A stretch of 64,000 bases of DNA from Cupriavidus pinatubonensis (GTDB lineage Bacteria > Pseudomonadota > Gammaproteobacteria > Burkholderiales > Burkholderiaceae): positions 1,364,001-1,428,000 of the forward strand of contig NZ_CP080767.1 in NCBI RefSeq assembly GCF_019602855.1. Direction: 5' to 3'. The notes beneath the pieces were generated by a model that had not been told where the DNA came from, did no database searches, and saw nothing but the letters and a program-made list of their open reading frames with translations. How positions within the stretch are numbered: the stretch's first letter is position 1; every line of letters starts with the position of its first letter. Shown here in pieces: positions 44,978 to 54,490 of the stretch. Both the position numbers and the translations under genes were made by a program.

Positions 44978-45081
44978 CGAATTCGCTGGTGGGGCGTGAG
45001 TGACTCGAACACTCGACCTACGGATTAAGAGTCCGCTGCTCTACCAACTGAGCTAACGCCCCAACGAAGAAAAAGATTTTA
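44951..45081. repeat. 131-bp direct repeat, copy 1 (contains tRNA-Lys)
   Basis: Identical base for base, as far as I can read, to 47658-47788 and in the same orientation. It runs from the terminator hairpin through tRNA-Lys to the -10 element (plus-strand ATTTTA). The -35 element lies outside it. Confidence 0.92.
44987..45062 (-). tRNA. tRNA-Lys(CTT), copy 1
   Basis: A 76-nt cloverleaf on the minus strand. The acceptor GGGGCGT pairs with ACGCCCC, followed by A and an encoded CCA. Anticodon stem GCGGA/TCCGT holds loop CTCTTAA, giving anticodon CTT (Lys). Identical to copy 2. Confidence 0.96.
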
Positions 45082-45104
45082 GCAAGGTATCTAGTAAGAC
45101 GCAA
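45076..45104 (-). promoter_or_regulatory. Promoter of tRNA-Lys copy 1
   Basis: On the minus strand, TTGCGT (45099-45104), a 17-base spacer and TAAAAT (45076-45081). The -10 is inside the repeat, the -35 outside. Confidence 0.65.
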
Positions 45105-45181
45105 TAGGGAAGTGGAAATTTCTTTTGATGCACTCAAGGCTACAATGCCGACCGTTCCCAACGGCCGTTCCGACAACGTTC

Positions 45182-46090
45182 ATGCATGCCCGGATCCTGC
45201 GCTATCTGGATGAGGTGGTACGCCGCGGCTCCATCCGCAAGGCCGCCGAGTCTCTGCATGTGGCGCCCACGGCGATCAACCGGCAGATCCTCGATCTGGA
45301 AGCCGAGCTTGGTGCGCCGGTCTTCGACCGCATCAACAAACGTCTGCGCCTGACACCGCTTGGTGAGATGGTGCTCGCGCACGTCCGGCAGACACTGCGT
45401 GAGCATGAGGCGCTGCGTGAGCGGATCGAAGAGTTCAAAGGTGCCCGGAGGGGCGAGGTGACGGTAGCGGTGACGGCCGGGCTGGCCGGATCGTTGATGC
45501 CGTCGCTGACCCACGAATTTCACCAGCGGTATCCGGGCATTGTTGTGCGGGTGGTCGACCTGCCGATTGCCGATATCGTCCTGGCTGTCGAGCAGGGCGA
45601 CGCTGACCTCGGCCTCGGCTATGACCTGCCTGCCGCGCCGGCGCTGCGGATCCTGGGGACGAGCGACTGGCAGATCGGTGCTGTGGTACCTCCCGGTCAT
45701 GAGTTGGCGGCACAACCGTCGGTCTTGCTAAGTGAATGCGTCGGCTATCCGCTCGTGCTGCCGGCGCCATCGCTATCCATCCGCGCGATTCTCGACGATG
45801 CCTTTGCGCGTCATGCAATTGACGTGACGCCTGCTGCCGAGTCGACCTCGATGGCGCTGATCCAGCGCCTGGTCATGCTGGGTAGCGGCATTGCGCTGCT
45901 CAATCCACTCGACATCATGGATGAGCGCGAGCGCGGTGCTCTCGTCCTGGTGCCGCTGCGCGACCGCTACCTGCGGCGCCAGACGCTGGCGCTCGTCGCA
46001 CGCGCGCAGACCGTGCTGAGTCCGGCGGCCGAGTTGATGGCGGCAGATATCGGCGAGCGGTTGGCCGCGCTGTTCGCGCAAGGGCATTGA
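45182..46090 (+). CDS. LysR-family transcriptional regulator
   Basis: A 302-residue LysR regulator. The helix-turn-helix (about residues 5-60) reads LRYLDEVVRRGSIRKAAESLHVAPTAINRQILDLE, followed by a linker helix and the substrate-binding domain (about 90-295). It is placed upstream of the amidohydrolase gene on the same strand, 109 bp apart, and probably regulates it. The ATG at MHARILRY gives the normal LysR N-terminus; the frame is open 19 codons further upstream. The pair lies between two tRNA-Lys genes. Confidence 0.92.
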   Translation: MHARILRYLDEVVRRGSIRKAAESLHVAPTAINRQILDLEAELGAPVFDRINKRLRLTPLGEMVLAHVRQTLREHEALRERIEEFKGARRGEVTVAVTAGLAGSLMPSLTHEFHQRYPGIVVRVVDLPIADIVLAVEQGDADLGLGYDLPAAPALRILGTSDWQIGAVVPPGHELAAQPSVLLSECVGYPLVLPAPSLSIRAILDDAFARHAIDVTPAAESTSMALIQRLVMLGSGIALLNPLDIMDERERGALVLVPLRDRYLRRQTLALVARAQTVLSPAAELMAADIGERLAALFAQGH

Positions 46091-46199
46091 TCGCGTAGGT
46101 GTCCACTTTTTGTGGACATCGTTGGCGAAATTCTGCGCTTTCGGATTGACGGCGCGAGTCATAGACTCGCCCCATGCCAATCCGCCGAGAGTTGCCGAT

Positions 46200-47591
46200 A
46201 TGACCCTGATCGCCCTGAATGCCGATGTGCTCGTCACCATGGACGCGCAACGGCGAGAAATTCCCGATGGCGCGCTGGTTGCCGAAGGTCCTGCGGTGCA
46301 ATGGGTCGGGACTACGGCGGATCTGCCGCTCGAGTATCGCCGCAAGATCGACGACGGTACGGCACAGATCATCGACATGCGCGGCCACGTGGTGACGCCG
46401 GGCCTGGTCAATACGCACCATCACATGTACCAAAGTCTGACGCGCGCGGTGCCCGCCGCGCAGGATGCCGAGCTGTTTTCGTGGCTGACCAATCTCTACA
46501 TGCTGTGGTCGCACCTGACGCCGGAGATGATCCGCATTTCGACCAAGACCGCGATGGCCGAACTGATGCTGTCGGGATGCACGACCACGAGCGATCATCT
46601 GTACCTCTATCCAAACGGCTCGCGCCTTGATGATTCGATCGCCGCGGCGCAGGAAATGGGCATGCGTTTCCACGCGGCACGCGGCTCGATGAGCGTCGGC
46701 CGCAGCAAGGGCGGTCTCCCGCCCGATGTGGTGGTGGAGGAGGAGGCCGCAATCCTGCGCGACAGCCAGCGACTCGTGGAGCAATACCACGACGGCTCGC
46801 GCCACGCGATGCTGCGCATGGTGCTTGCGCCGTGCTCGCCGTTCTCCGTGTCGCGCGACCTGATGCGCGAATCGGCGGTCATGGCCCGTCACTACGGCGT
46901 TTCGCTGCATACCCACCTGGCCGAGAACGATAACGACATCGCCTATTCGCGCGAGAAGTTCGGCCTCACGCCCGCGCAGTATGCCGAGGACCTCGGCTGG
47001 GTCGGACACGATGTCTGGCATGCCCACTGCGTGAAGCTGGATGACGAAGGGATTGCGCTGTTTGCGCGTACCGGCACGGGCGTAGCGCATTGCCCATGCT
47101 CGAACATGCGGCTGGCATCCGGTATCGCGCCGGTGCGCGCCATGCGCGATGCCGGCGTCAAGGTCGGGCTGGGTGTGGATGGCAGCGCCTCGAACGATGG
47201 CGCCCACATGCTTGGCGAAGCGCGCCAGGCACTGCTGTTGCAACGTGTCGGATTTGGCCCGGCCGCGATGAGTGCGCGTGAGGCGCTGGAGATTGCAACG
47301 CTCGGTGGTGCGCGAGTGCTGAACCGTGATGACATTGGCGCGCTGGCGCCGGGCATGGCGGCCGATTTCGTGGCGTTCGATATGTCGGCCGTGGGCTTTG
47401 CCGGCGGCGGACATGACCCCGTCGCGTCGCTGGTGTTTTGCACGCCCGCGAATGTGGCGACCAGCGTGATCAATGGCAGGGTCGTCGTTCGTGACGGCGA
47501 ACTGCTGACGGCTGACCTGCCGGTCGTACTGTCGCAGCACCGACAGCTCGCGCGCACATTGTTCGAGCGCGCACGCGACGGCGGAGCCTGA
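46200..47591 (+). CDS. 8-oxoguanine deaminase-like amidohydrolase
   Basis: A 463-residue amidohydrolase. It has NTHHHMYQSLTRAVPAA (about residues 70-87; first metal site HxH), HTHLAEN, HAHCVKL and GVDGSASNDGAHML with the catalytic Asp. The MYQSLTR...ELFSWLTNLYMLW pattern matches 8-oxoguanine deaminases, which convert 8-oxoguanine to urate; related enzymes in the same branch act on triazine and purine-like rings. The start is the ATG at MTLIALNADVL. A LysR regulator precedes it. The substrate is inferred from family memory. Confidence 0.9.
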   Translation: MTLIALNADVLVTMDAQRREIPDGALVAEGPAVQWVGTTADLPLEYRRKIDDGTAQIIDMRGHVVTPGLVNTHHHMYQSLTRAVPAAQDAELFSWLTNLYMLWSHLTPEMIRISTKTAMAELMLSGCTTTSDHLYLYPNGSRLDDSIAAAQEMGMRFHAARGSMSVGRSKGGLPPDVVVEEEAAILRDSQRLVEQYHDGSRHAMLRMVLAPCSPFSVSRDLMRESAVMARHYGVSLHTHLAENDNDIAYSREKFGLTPAQYAEDLGWVGHDVWHAHCVKLDDEGIALFARTGTGVAHCPCSNMRLASGIAPVRAMRDAGVKVGLGVDGSASNDGAHMLGEARQALLLQRVGFGPAAMSAREALEIATLGGARVLNRDDIGALAPGMAADFVAFDMSAVGFAGGGHDPVASLVFCTPANVATSVINGRVVVRDGELLTADLPVVLSQHRQLARTLFERARDGGA

Positions 47592-47650
47592 GCGTGTCTT
47601 GGTGCCTGCTATCTGGCAGGCACTGAATAATCCAATCAGACGCCGGAAAA

Positions 47651-47684
47651 CAAAAAGGGCCAACCTTGCGGTTGGCCCTTTTTT
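47651..47684 (-). terminator. Terminator of tRNA-Lys copy 2
   Basis: The same GGCCAACC-GCAA-GGTTGGCC hairpin with T run as copy 1, except for one additional G at the edge outside the repeat. It lies about 60 bases after the convergent amidohydrolase gene and may serve both. Confidence 0.93.
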
Positions 47685-47788
47685 CGAATTCGCTGGTGGG
47701 GCGTGAGTGACTCGAACACTCGACCTACGGATTAAGAGTCCGCTGCTCTACCAACTGAGCTAACGCCCCAACGAAGAAAAAGATTTTA
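47658..47788. repeat. 131-bp direct repeat, copy 2 (contains tRNA-Lys)
   Basis: Direct repeat of 44951-45081, with 2576 bases between the copies. These flank the LysR and amidohydrolase genes. Confidence 0.92.
47694..47769 (-). tRNA. tRNA-Lys(CTT), copy 2
   Basis: Identical in sequence to the tRNA-Lys at 44987-45062: anticodon CTT, CCA encoded, minus strand. Confidence 0.96.
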
Positions 47789-47810
47789 ACATGATTTCGG
47801 AGTTTGTCAA
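47783..47810 (-). promoter_or_regulatory. Promoter of tRNA-Lys copy 2
   Basis: On the minus strand, a perfect TTGACA (47805-47810), a 16-base spacer and TAAAAT (47783-47788). The -35 is better than that of copy 1 and lies outside the repeat. Confidence 0.7.
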
Positions 47811-48005
47811 ACACCTGTGTGCATGAATCATGTTTGGCATGCGAGGCATTACGGCTTGCGGCGTCGGCATCGCTCGGCGCCGCAATGGAACCGGCGGCCC
47901 CATCCGGTTGTCATTCGATTGAGCGCATCAGCGAGGGTCGGCGCATACGATATCGCTCCGGCCATGTTAGGATGTTTCTCCACTTGCATATGGAGGGCTG
48001 CACCG

Positions 48006-48269
48006 ATGGAAATCAAGTTCCAGGAGCAAGAGCGCTACGACATCAACAACGAAGGCCTGCTGTTCCACGCGATCGTCAATGGCGAGCAGGTAACGTGCGT
48101 GGTGACACGCGAAGCACTGTGGGAAGGATTCAGTGCCGATCAGGTTCTTTCGCTGGAAGAAGCCTTCCGCGCCGGCCGCGATACGATCGAACGTGCAGCG
48201 GTGGTGCTGATAGAACAGGGCGTCCCGCAGCCGGTCGTCGTCAAGCGCGCACACGTGGCGCCGGTCTGA
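48006..48269 (+). CDS. DUF1488 family protein
   Basis: An 87-residue cytoplasmic protein of the DUF1488 family. It opens MEIKFQEQERYDINNEGLLFHAIVNG, followed by VTREALWEGFSADQ and a C-terminal helix, the usual layout. The function is unknown. I used the ATG at 48006; the frame is open 63 codons upstream but has no family sequence, and no strong Shine-Dalgarno is seen. It is a single gene between tRNA-Lys and the SulP gene. Confidence 0.8.
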   Translation: MEIKFQEQERYDINNEGLLFHAIVNGEQVTCVVTREALWEGFSADQVLSLEEAFRAGRDTIERAAVVLIEQGVPQPVVVKRAHVAPV

Positions 48270-48454
48270 TTCGGATGGATGCCCCGGCCAGCCGCAGGCA
48301 AGCCGCGGGCGCCCATCTCACATCAGCCTCATCCCGGTAGCACTGCATTCCACGCAGCCGCTACGGCTAACTTGTCATACCCTCGCTGCACGGGCTCTCT
48401 CCGGTGTCAGCTTCCCGTCTCAATCCACTGGATTCTGTTTTTCCGACGCTGACG

Positions 48455-50254
48455 TCATAGCGTTTCTGCGTGCGTTTGCGCGCCGGGGCGTTGGGCGCAC
48501 TCTTCGAAGATGCGCACCTTGCACTGCGCGCAGACATCGGGCGACAGCTGGCCGATGATGGTGTGCAGCGCCTGACGCTTCGTCGAGAAGACGTGGTCGG
48601 GACCGAGCTTGCCGGTGAACCCGGTCTGCTCCCACGTCTGCAGCACCTGCGTGCGCGGACGGTGGAAGTACAGGTCGCCGCCGGCGGCACGCCGCTCCGA
48701 CAGTTCGGCTTCCCACATCTCCGCGCCGGCCAGGTCGATGAAGTTCATGCTCTTGGTCATCGCCAGCAAGTGCTTCTGGCTGGCATTGACCGTGCGCAGC
48801 CAGTGCAGCCGATCCGTCACGTATTGCACGGCGCCAAAGTAGATGGCGCCTTCCATGCGCAGCAGTTTGAGTTGCGGGCACTCCGGTTGAGGCCGATGCA
48901 GTTCGTCCAGTGGCGTGAAGCGGCGGCCCGGATCGTCGGCGTCGGGTACGAGGCTGCGCACCGCGGGTCGTGAAGTACGGTACAGGTAGGCAACCAGCGA
49001 CAGGATCGTGCCAAGCAGCACCGCCATCTCCAGGCGGATCATCAGCGTGGCGGCAAATGTGCCGACCGCGATAGCGAACTCCGTACGACTCAGCGCCGCG
49101 ATGCGCCGCAGGCGCGCGAAGTCGAAGAGTCCCCATGCGACAAGCAGCAGCATGGCCGCGATCGCGGCGAGCGGAATCTGCGCCAGAAGCGACGCGCTGA
49201 CGGCGACCAGTGCCAAGAGCCAGAGTGCCGAGAACACGCTGGCCAGCGGCGTCTTCGCGCCGGCTTCGAAGTTCGGTACTGAACGATTAAGCGAACCGCA
49301 CGAGATATAGCCGGAGAACAGGCCCCCGGCGATATTGGACAGCCCCTGGCCGATGAACTCGCGGTTGGCGTCAATATGCTGGCCTGACCGCAGCGCCACG
49401 GCCTTGGCAATCGAGATCGACTGGCCCAGCGCAACGATGGTAAGGGCCGAGGCAATGCCGAGCAGGTCCGGCACGCTGCGCCACGAGATATCGGGCACAT
49501 GGAAGGCCGGGATGGCGGAGGGAATCGGCCCGACCACGTTGACATGGTGTCCGCCGCCCCAGCCGGTGCGGTTCAGCAGCAGGGCGACGCCGTAGCCGGC
49601 CATGAGTCCGAGCAGCATGAACGGCAGCCGCTTGCCAAGCCGCTTGAACAGCAGCGTTGCCCCGAGCGTGACCGCGCCCACGGTGGCAGCCCCCCAGTTG
49701 ATCGCGTCAACGTTGTCGGACAGGAAACGCAGCACGCCGAACGCGCTTGTGCCGGTGGGCACCGCCAGGCCAAACAGGTCCTTGAGCGCGTACAGGCCGA
49801 TCAGCGTGGCCGCGCCACACGTGAAGCCGAGCAAGACGGAGGGGGAAATGAAGTTGGCCAGTGTGCCAAGCCGCAGCGTGCCGACCGCCAGTTGCATGAG
49901 CCCGACCAGGATCGTGACCGACAGCGCCAGGCCGATATACGCCGGGCTCCCAGCGAATGCCACGGGGCTCAGCATCGCAAACAGCGCGAGCGAATTGGCG
50001 TTGGTCGGGCCCGACATCACGTGCCAGCTTGATCCAAACAGTGCGGCGACAATGCACGGCACCACAGCCGTGTAGATGCCGTACTCGGGCGGCAGGCCCG
50101 CGAGCGTGGCAAATGCCACGCCTTGCGGCAGCACGAGCACGGCGCCGAGCAAGCCCGCTATCCCGTCCGCGCGCAACGTGGCGCGGGATACGCGTTGCGT
50201 CCAGGGAAGCAGGCGCTGCAGCCGGGTGCCGGGGCTGGTTGCGGAGACAGTCAT
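48455..50254 (-). CDS. SulP-family anion transporter with STAS domain
   Basis: A 599-residue inner-membrane protein. About the first 420 residues are the SulP membrane domain, with LPQGVAFATLAGLPPEYGIYTAVVP (about 42-67) and FSGYISCGSLNRSVPNFEAGAKTPLA (about 313-338). It is followed by a cytoplasmic STAS domain (about 465-560). The C-terminal tail carries a short cysteine cluster (VCAQCKVRIFEEC), which is unusual for simple SulP proteins. Sulfate, bicarbonate and dicarboxylates are possible substrates; I cannot choose. It is transcribed alone on the minus strand. Confidence 0.92.
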   Translation of the reverse strand: MTVSATSPGTRLQRLLPWTQRVSRATLRADGIAGLLGAVLVLPQGVAFATLAGLPPEYGIYTAVVPCIVAALFGSSWHVMSGPTNANSLALFAMLSPVAFAGSPAYIGLALSVTILVGLMQLAVGTLRLGTLANFISPSVLLGFTCGAATLIGLYALKDLFGLAVPTGTSAFGVLRFLSDNVDAINWGAATVGAVTLGATLLFKRLGKRLPFMLLGLMAGYGVALLLNRTGWGGGHHVNVVGPIPSAIPAFHVPDISWRSVPDLLGIASALTIVALGQSISIAKAVALRSGQHIDANREFIGQGLSNIAGGLFSGYISCGSLNRSVPNFEAGAKTPLASVFSALWLLALVAVSASLLAQIPLAAIAAMLLLVAWGLFDFARLRRIAALSRTEFAIAVGTFAATLMIRLEMAVLLGTILSLVAYLYRTSRPAVRSLVPDADDPGRRFTPLDELHRPQPECPQLKLLRMEGAIYFGAVQYVTDRLHWLRTVNASQKHLLAMTKSMNFIDLAGAEMWEAELSERRAAGGDLYFHRPRTQVLQTWEQTGFTGKLGPDHVFSTKRQALHTIIGQLSPDVCAQCKVRIFEECAQRPGAQTHAETL

Positions 50255-50453
50255 GGGCGGGGAAAAGGGAGGAGGGCAGGCATCGGCAGCACGCTGCGCG
50301 ATGACGCGGCCGGCGCCGTATGGCGGGCCAGCCTTGGCAAACCAGTGCGTTGGCGACGGCGGGGTGATGCGGGGGTCATCGCCGCAGTGTAGCGGCGCAC
50401 CCCGTTCGCCGCGAGCCGGGCTTGCCCGGACTTGCGTGAACGGAGCACGCGGT

Positions 50454-51281
50454 TCAGCCGCAGTTCAGCGTGGCGACCACCGGCGTGTGATCGGACGGCT
50501 GCTCCCAGGTGCGCGGCGCGCGGTCGATCACGCATGCCGAGCAGCTGCTGGCCAGTTCCGGCGACAGCAGGATGTGGTCGATGCGCAGGCCGGCATTGCG
50601 CCGGAAGGCGAACATGCGGTAGTCCCACCACGAGAACGCTTTTTCAGGCTGTTCGAACTTGCGGAACGCATCGGCCAGACCGAGTTCGACGAGCGCGGTG
50701 AACGCTGCGCGCTCCTGCGGCGAGACCAGATTCTGGCCTTCCCACTTGGCCGGATCGTGCACGTCGCGGTCTTCCGGGGCGATATTGAAATCGCCGAGCA
50801 GCGCGAGCCGCGGATACTTCGCGAGCTCTTCGCGCAGCCATGCCGTCATGGCGTCGAGCCACTTGAGCTTGTAGACGAACTTGTCGGAATCCGGCGCCTG
50901 CCCGTTCGGGAAATACGCGCAAACCAGGCGGATGTCGCCATACGTGGCTGCCACGACGCGCTGCTGCGCATCTTCGAAGCCCGGGATGTTGCGCACCACG
51001 TCGACCGGACCGGGCATGCTGGCATCGCGCGCAAGGATGGCGACGCCGTTGTACGTCTTCTGGCCCGTGTACACGCTGTGGAAGCCGGCGTTCTCAAGTT
51101 CCGCAAGCGGATACTTGTCGTCAGGCAGCTTCAGTTCCTGCAGGCACAGCGCGTCGATCGGCGCGCCGGCCTGTTCCTGTTCCGTCAGCCATTGCAGCAC
51201 CTGCGGCAGGCGGACCTTGAGGGAGTTGACGTTCCAGCTCGCAATGCGAAGCGGCCCCGACGTAGGCAGCACCGCGCTCAT
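50454..51281 (-). CDS. xth: Exodeoxyribonuclease III
   Basis: A 275-residue AP endonuclease/3-prime-5-prime exonuclease of the ExoIII family, used in base-excision repair. It has SWNVNSLKVRLPQVL at the N-terminus, CLQELKL with the metal-binding Glu, LLGDFNIAPEDRDVHDP (catalytic DxN), and the C-terminal SDHTPVVATL with catalytic Asp-His. The ATG overlaps the prlC stop codon by four bases (ATGA), so it is translationally coupled to prlC. Length is normal. Confidence 0.96.
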   Translation of the reverse strand: MSAVLPTSGPLRIASWNVNSLKVRLPQVLQWLTEQEQAGAPIDALCLQELKLPDDKYPLAELENAGFHSVYTGQKTYNGVAILARDASMPGPVDVVRNIPGFEDAQQRVVAATYGDIRLVCAYFPNGQAPDSDKFVYKLKWLDAMTAWLREELAKYPRLALLGDFNIAPEDRDVHDPAKWEGQNLVSPQERAAFTALVELGLADAFRKFEQPEKAFSWWDYRMFAFRRNAGLRIDHILLSPELASSCSACVIDRAPRTWEQPSDHTPVVATLNCG

Positions 51282-53356
51282 GCTGCCATGCCTCCGTGGC
51301 GCAGCAGCGCGTCGATCTGCGGCGCGCGGCCGCGGAACGCGACGAACGAATCCATGGCCGGGCGGCTGCCGCCGACCGACAGGATCTCGCGCTGGTAGCG
51401 AGCGCCGGTTTCACTGTCGAGCACGGTGCCCGAAAGTTGCGCGGCTTCTTCGAACGCGGCATACACGTCGGCCGACAGCACTTCAGCCCACTTGTAGCTG
51501 TAGTAGCCCGCGGCATAGCCGCCAGCGAAGATGTGGCTGAAGGTATTGGGCCAGCGCGACAGCGGGTACTGTGGCACCACATGCACGCGGTCGTTGATCT
51601 CGCGCGACAGGTCGAGCACCGACTTGGCACCTTGCGGATCGAAGTCGGTGTGCAGGTGCATGTCGAAGGACGAGAACACGATCTGGCGAAGCGTCATCAT
51701 GCCGTTCTGGAAATTCTTGGCGGCGAGCATGCGGTCAAACAGCGCGCGCGGCAGCGGCTCGCCGCTGTCGACATGCTGCGTCATGCCGCTGAGCACTTCG
51801 AATTCCCAGCAGAAGTTCTCCATGAACTGGGACGGCAGCTCGACTGCATCCCATTCCACGCCGTTGATGCCAGACACGCCCAACTCGCCAACCTGCGTCA
51901 GCATATGGTGCAGGCCATGGCCGAACTCATGGAACAGCGTGATGACTTCGTCGTGCGTGAACAGCGCGGGCTTGTCGCCGACCGGCGACGAGAAGTTGCA
52001 GGTCAGGTAGGCCACGGGTGTTTGCACCTCGCCGTCTGCGAGGATCTTGCGCCCACGCGCATCATCCATCCACGCACCGCCGCGCTTGCCCTCGCGCGCA
52101 TAGAGGTCGATATAGAACTGGGCGAGCAGCGTGCCATCGGTCGCGCTCACGCGGAAGAAGCGCACATCCTTGTGCCAGGTCTGCGACTGGTCGGGCTGGA
52201 TCTTGACCGAGAACAGCCGCTCCACAGCACCGAACAGGCCCTGCAGCACCTTGTGCTCGGGGAAGTACTGCTTCACCTCGTGTTCGGAGAACGCATAGCG
52301 CTGCTCGCGCAGCTTTTCGGAGGCGTAGGCGACGTCCCACGGTGCGAGTTCGGCCAGTCCCAGTTCCGCCGCAGCGAAGGCCTTGAGTTCGGCCCAGTCC
52401 TTCTCGGCATACGGACGCGCCTTGACGGCGAGTTCATCGAGGAACTTGAGCACCTCGGCCGGCGATTCGGCCATCTTCGGCACCAGCGAGACTTCGCCGT
52501 AGCACTGGTAGCCGAGCATCTGCGCTTCTTCGCGGCGCAGCGCGAGCTGCTCGCGCATATTGTCCGTGTTGTCCCAATCGGCCTGGCCGTTGCCGTACTG
52601 CGGGCCCTGCGCCGACGCACGTGTCACGTTGGCTTCGTACAGGGTCTGGCGCAGCGCGCGGTCGTCCGCGTATTGGAGCACGGGGAAATAGGACGGGAAG
52701 TGCAGTGTGAACTTCCAGCCGGCCTTGCCGTCCTTCTCGGCGGCGTGGCGCGCGGCTTCCTTCGCGTCTTCGGGCAAGCCGGACAGACGCGCGGGGTCTT
52801 CGATGATCAGCGCGTACGCATTGGTGGCATCGAGCACGTGGTCGGAAAACGCCTTGGACAGCTGCGCCTGGTGTTCCTGGATCTCGGCAAAGCGTGGCTT
52901 CTTGTCTTCGGGCAGTTCGGCGCCGCCCAGGCGGAAGCCGCGCAGCTCGTTCTCGATCAGCTGGTGGCGCGCGGCGTCCATGCCGGCGAACTCGGGGCTG
53001 GTTGCGAGCGCCTTGTACTTTTCATAGAGCGCCAGGCTCTGTCCGAGCGACGACCAGAACTCGGTCATGCGCGGCAAGTTTTCGGCGTGCGCCTTGCGCA
53101 GTTCCGGCGTGTCGGCGACCGCGCTCAGATGGCCGACCACGCCCCACGCGCGCCCCAGCGGCTCGGTGGCGGTTTCCAGTGCCTCGACGGCATTCCCCCA
53201 GTCGGCCGGCGTGGCGGGGTCTTCGGCGCGGGCCACGGCAGCCTGGGCACGCTCGAGCAGCACGTCGAGCGCCGGGCTGATGTGCTCGGGGCGGATCTCG
53301 GAGAAGCGCGGCAGGTCGGTGAAGTCCAGCAGTGGATTGTTGACGGCTTGGTCCAT
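51278..53356 (-). CDS. prlC: Oligopeptidase A (M3 metallopeptidase)
   Basis: A 692-residue zinc peptidase of the M3 family that degrades oligopeptides, including signal-peptide fragments, in the cytoplasm. The HExGH motif in LFHEFGHGLHHML (about residue 470) and the downstream WEFEVLSGM segment, with the third metal ligand Glu, are present. Length fits oligopeptidase A. The start MDQAVNNPLLDF is typical. Its stop overlaps the xth start, an arrangement that puts a peptidase and a DNA-repair enzyme in one message. Confidence 0.95.
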   Translation of the reverse strand: MDQAVNNPLLDFTDLPRFSEIRPEHISPALDVLLERAQAAVARAEDPATPADWGNAVEALETATEPLGRAWGVVGHLSAVADTPELRKAHAENLPRMTEFWSSLGQSLALYEKYKALATSPEFAGMDAARHQLIENELRGFRLGGAELPEDKKPRFAEIQEHQAQLSKAFSDHVLDATNAYALIIEDPARLSGLPEDAKEAARHAAEKDGKAGWKFTLHFPSYFPVLQYADDRALRQTLYEANVTRASAQGPQYGNGQADWDNTDNMREQLALRREEAQMLGYQCYGEVSLVPKMAESPAEVLKFLDELAVKARPYAEKDWAELKAFAAAELGLAELAPWDVAYASEKLREQRYAFSEHEVKQYFPEHKVLQGLFGAVERLFSVKIQPDQSQTWHKDVRFFRVSATDGTLLAQFYIDLYAREGKRGGAWMDDARGRKILADGEVQTPVAYLTCNFSSPVGDKPALFTHDEVITLFHEFGHGLHHMLTQVGELGVSGINGVEWDAVELPSQFMENFCWEFEVLSGMTQHVDSGEPLPRALFDRMLAAKNFQNGMMTLRQIVFSSFDMHLHTDFDPQGAKSVLDLSREINDRVHVVPQYPLSRWPNTFSHIFAGGYAAGYYSYKWAEVLSADVYAAFEEAAQLSGTVLDSETGARYQREILSVGGSRPAMDSFVAFRGRAPQIDALLRHGGMAA

Positions 53357-53427
53357 GGCGGTTCTCGGTTATCAGGCCTGAAGAGGCAATGGCTTGCAGA
53401 TTGGGGCAGCCCCGGTGCTTTTCCAGT

Positions 53428-53453
53428 GCCGTTGCGGCACGTGCCGCAACGGC
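53428..53453. repeat. Perfect 26-bp palindrome between folD and prlC
   Basis: Two 13-base arms, GCCGTTGCGGCAC and its exact complement, meet without a spacer nine bases after the folD stop codon. There is no T tract on the minus strand, so it is a hairpin or protein site rather than a classical terminator. Confidence 0.8.
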
Positions 53454-53461
53454 GCGCAGGC

Positions 53462-54313
<852 letters not shown>

Positions 54314-54490
54314 GGGGAGAGGCGGGTTTGTGGCCGGAGTGAAGGCGCCGTCGCGGGGCGGCGCCCGGTCGGCAAAGCTTAAAGGCGAATTATACGGGGT
54401 CACGGGCGGGCATTCCGCCCCCCGGGTGGCCACACGGCCGTTTGACCGCTGGCAAGCCGGGATACCTGGCGGCACTGGTAGCATCGGTGC

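Noticed and set aside
44789..45028. Small plus-strand ORF upstream of and across tRNA-Lys copy 1
   Set aside because: It runs through a terminator and the tRNA gene, has no Shine-Dalgarno, and its protein resembles nothing.
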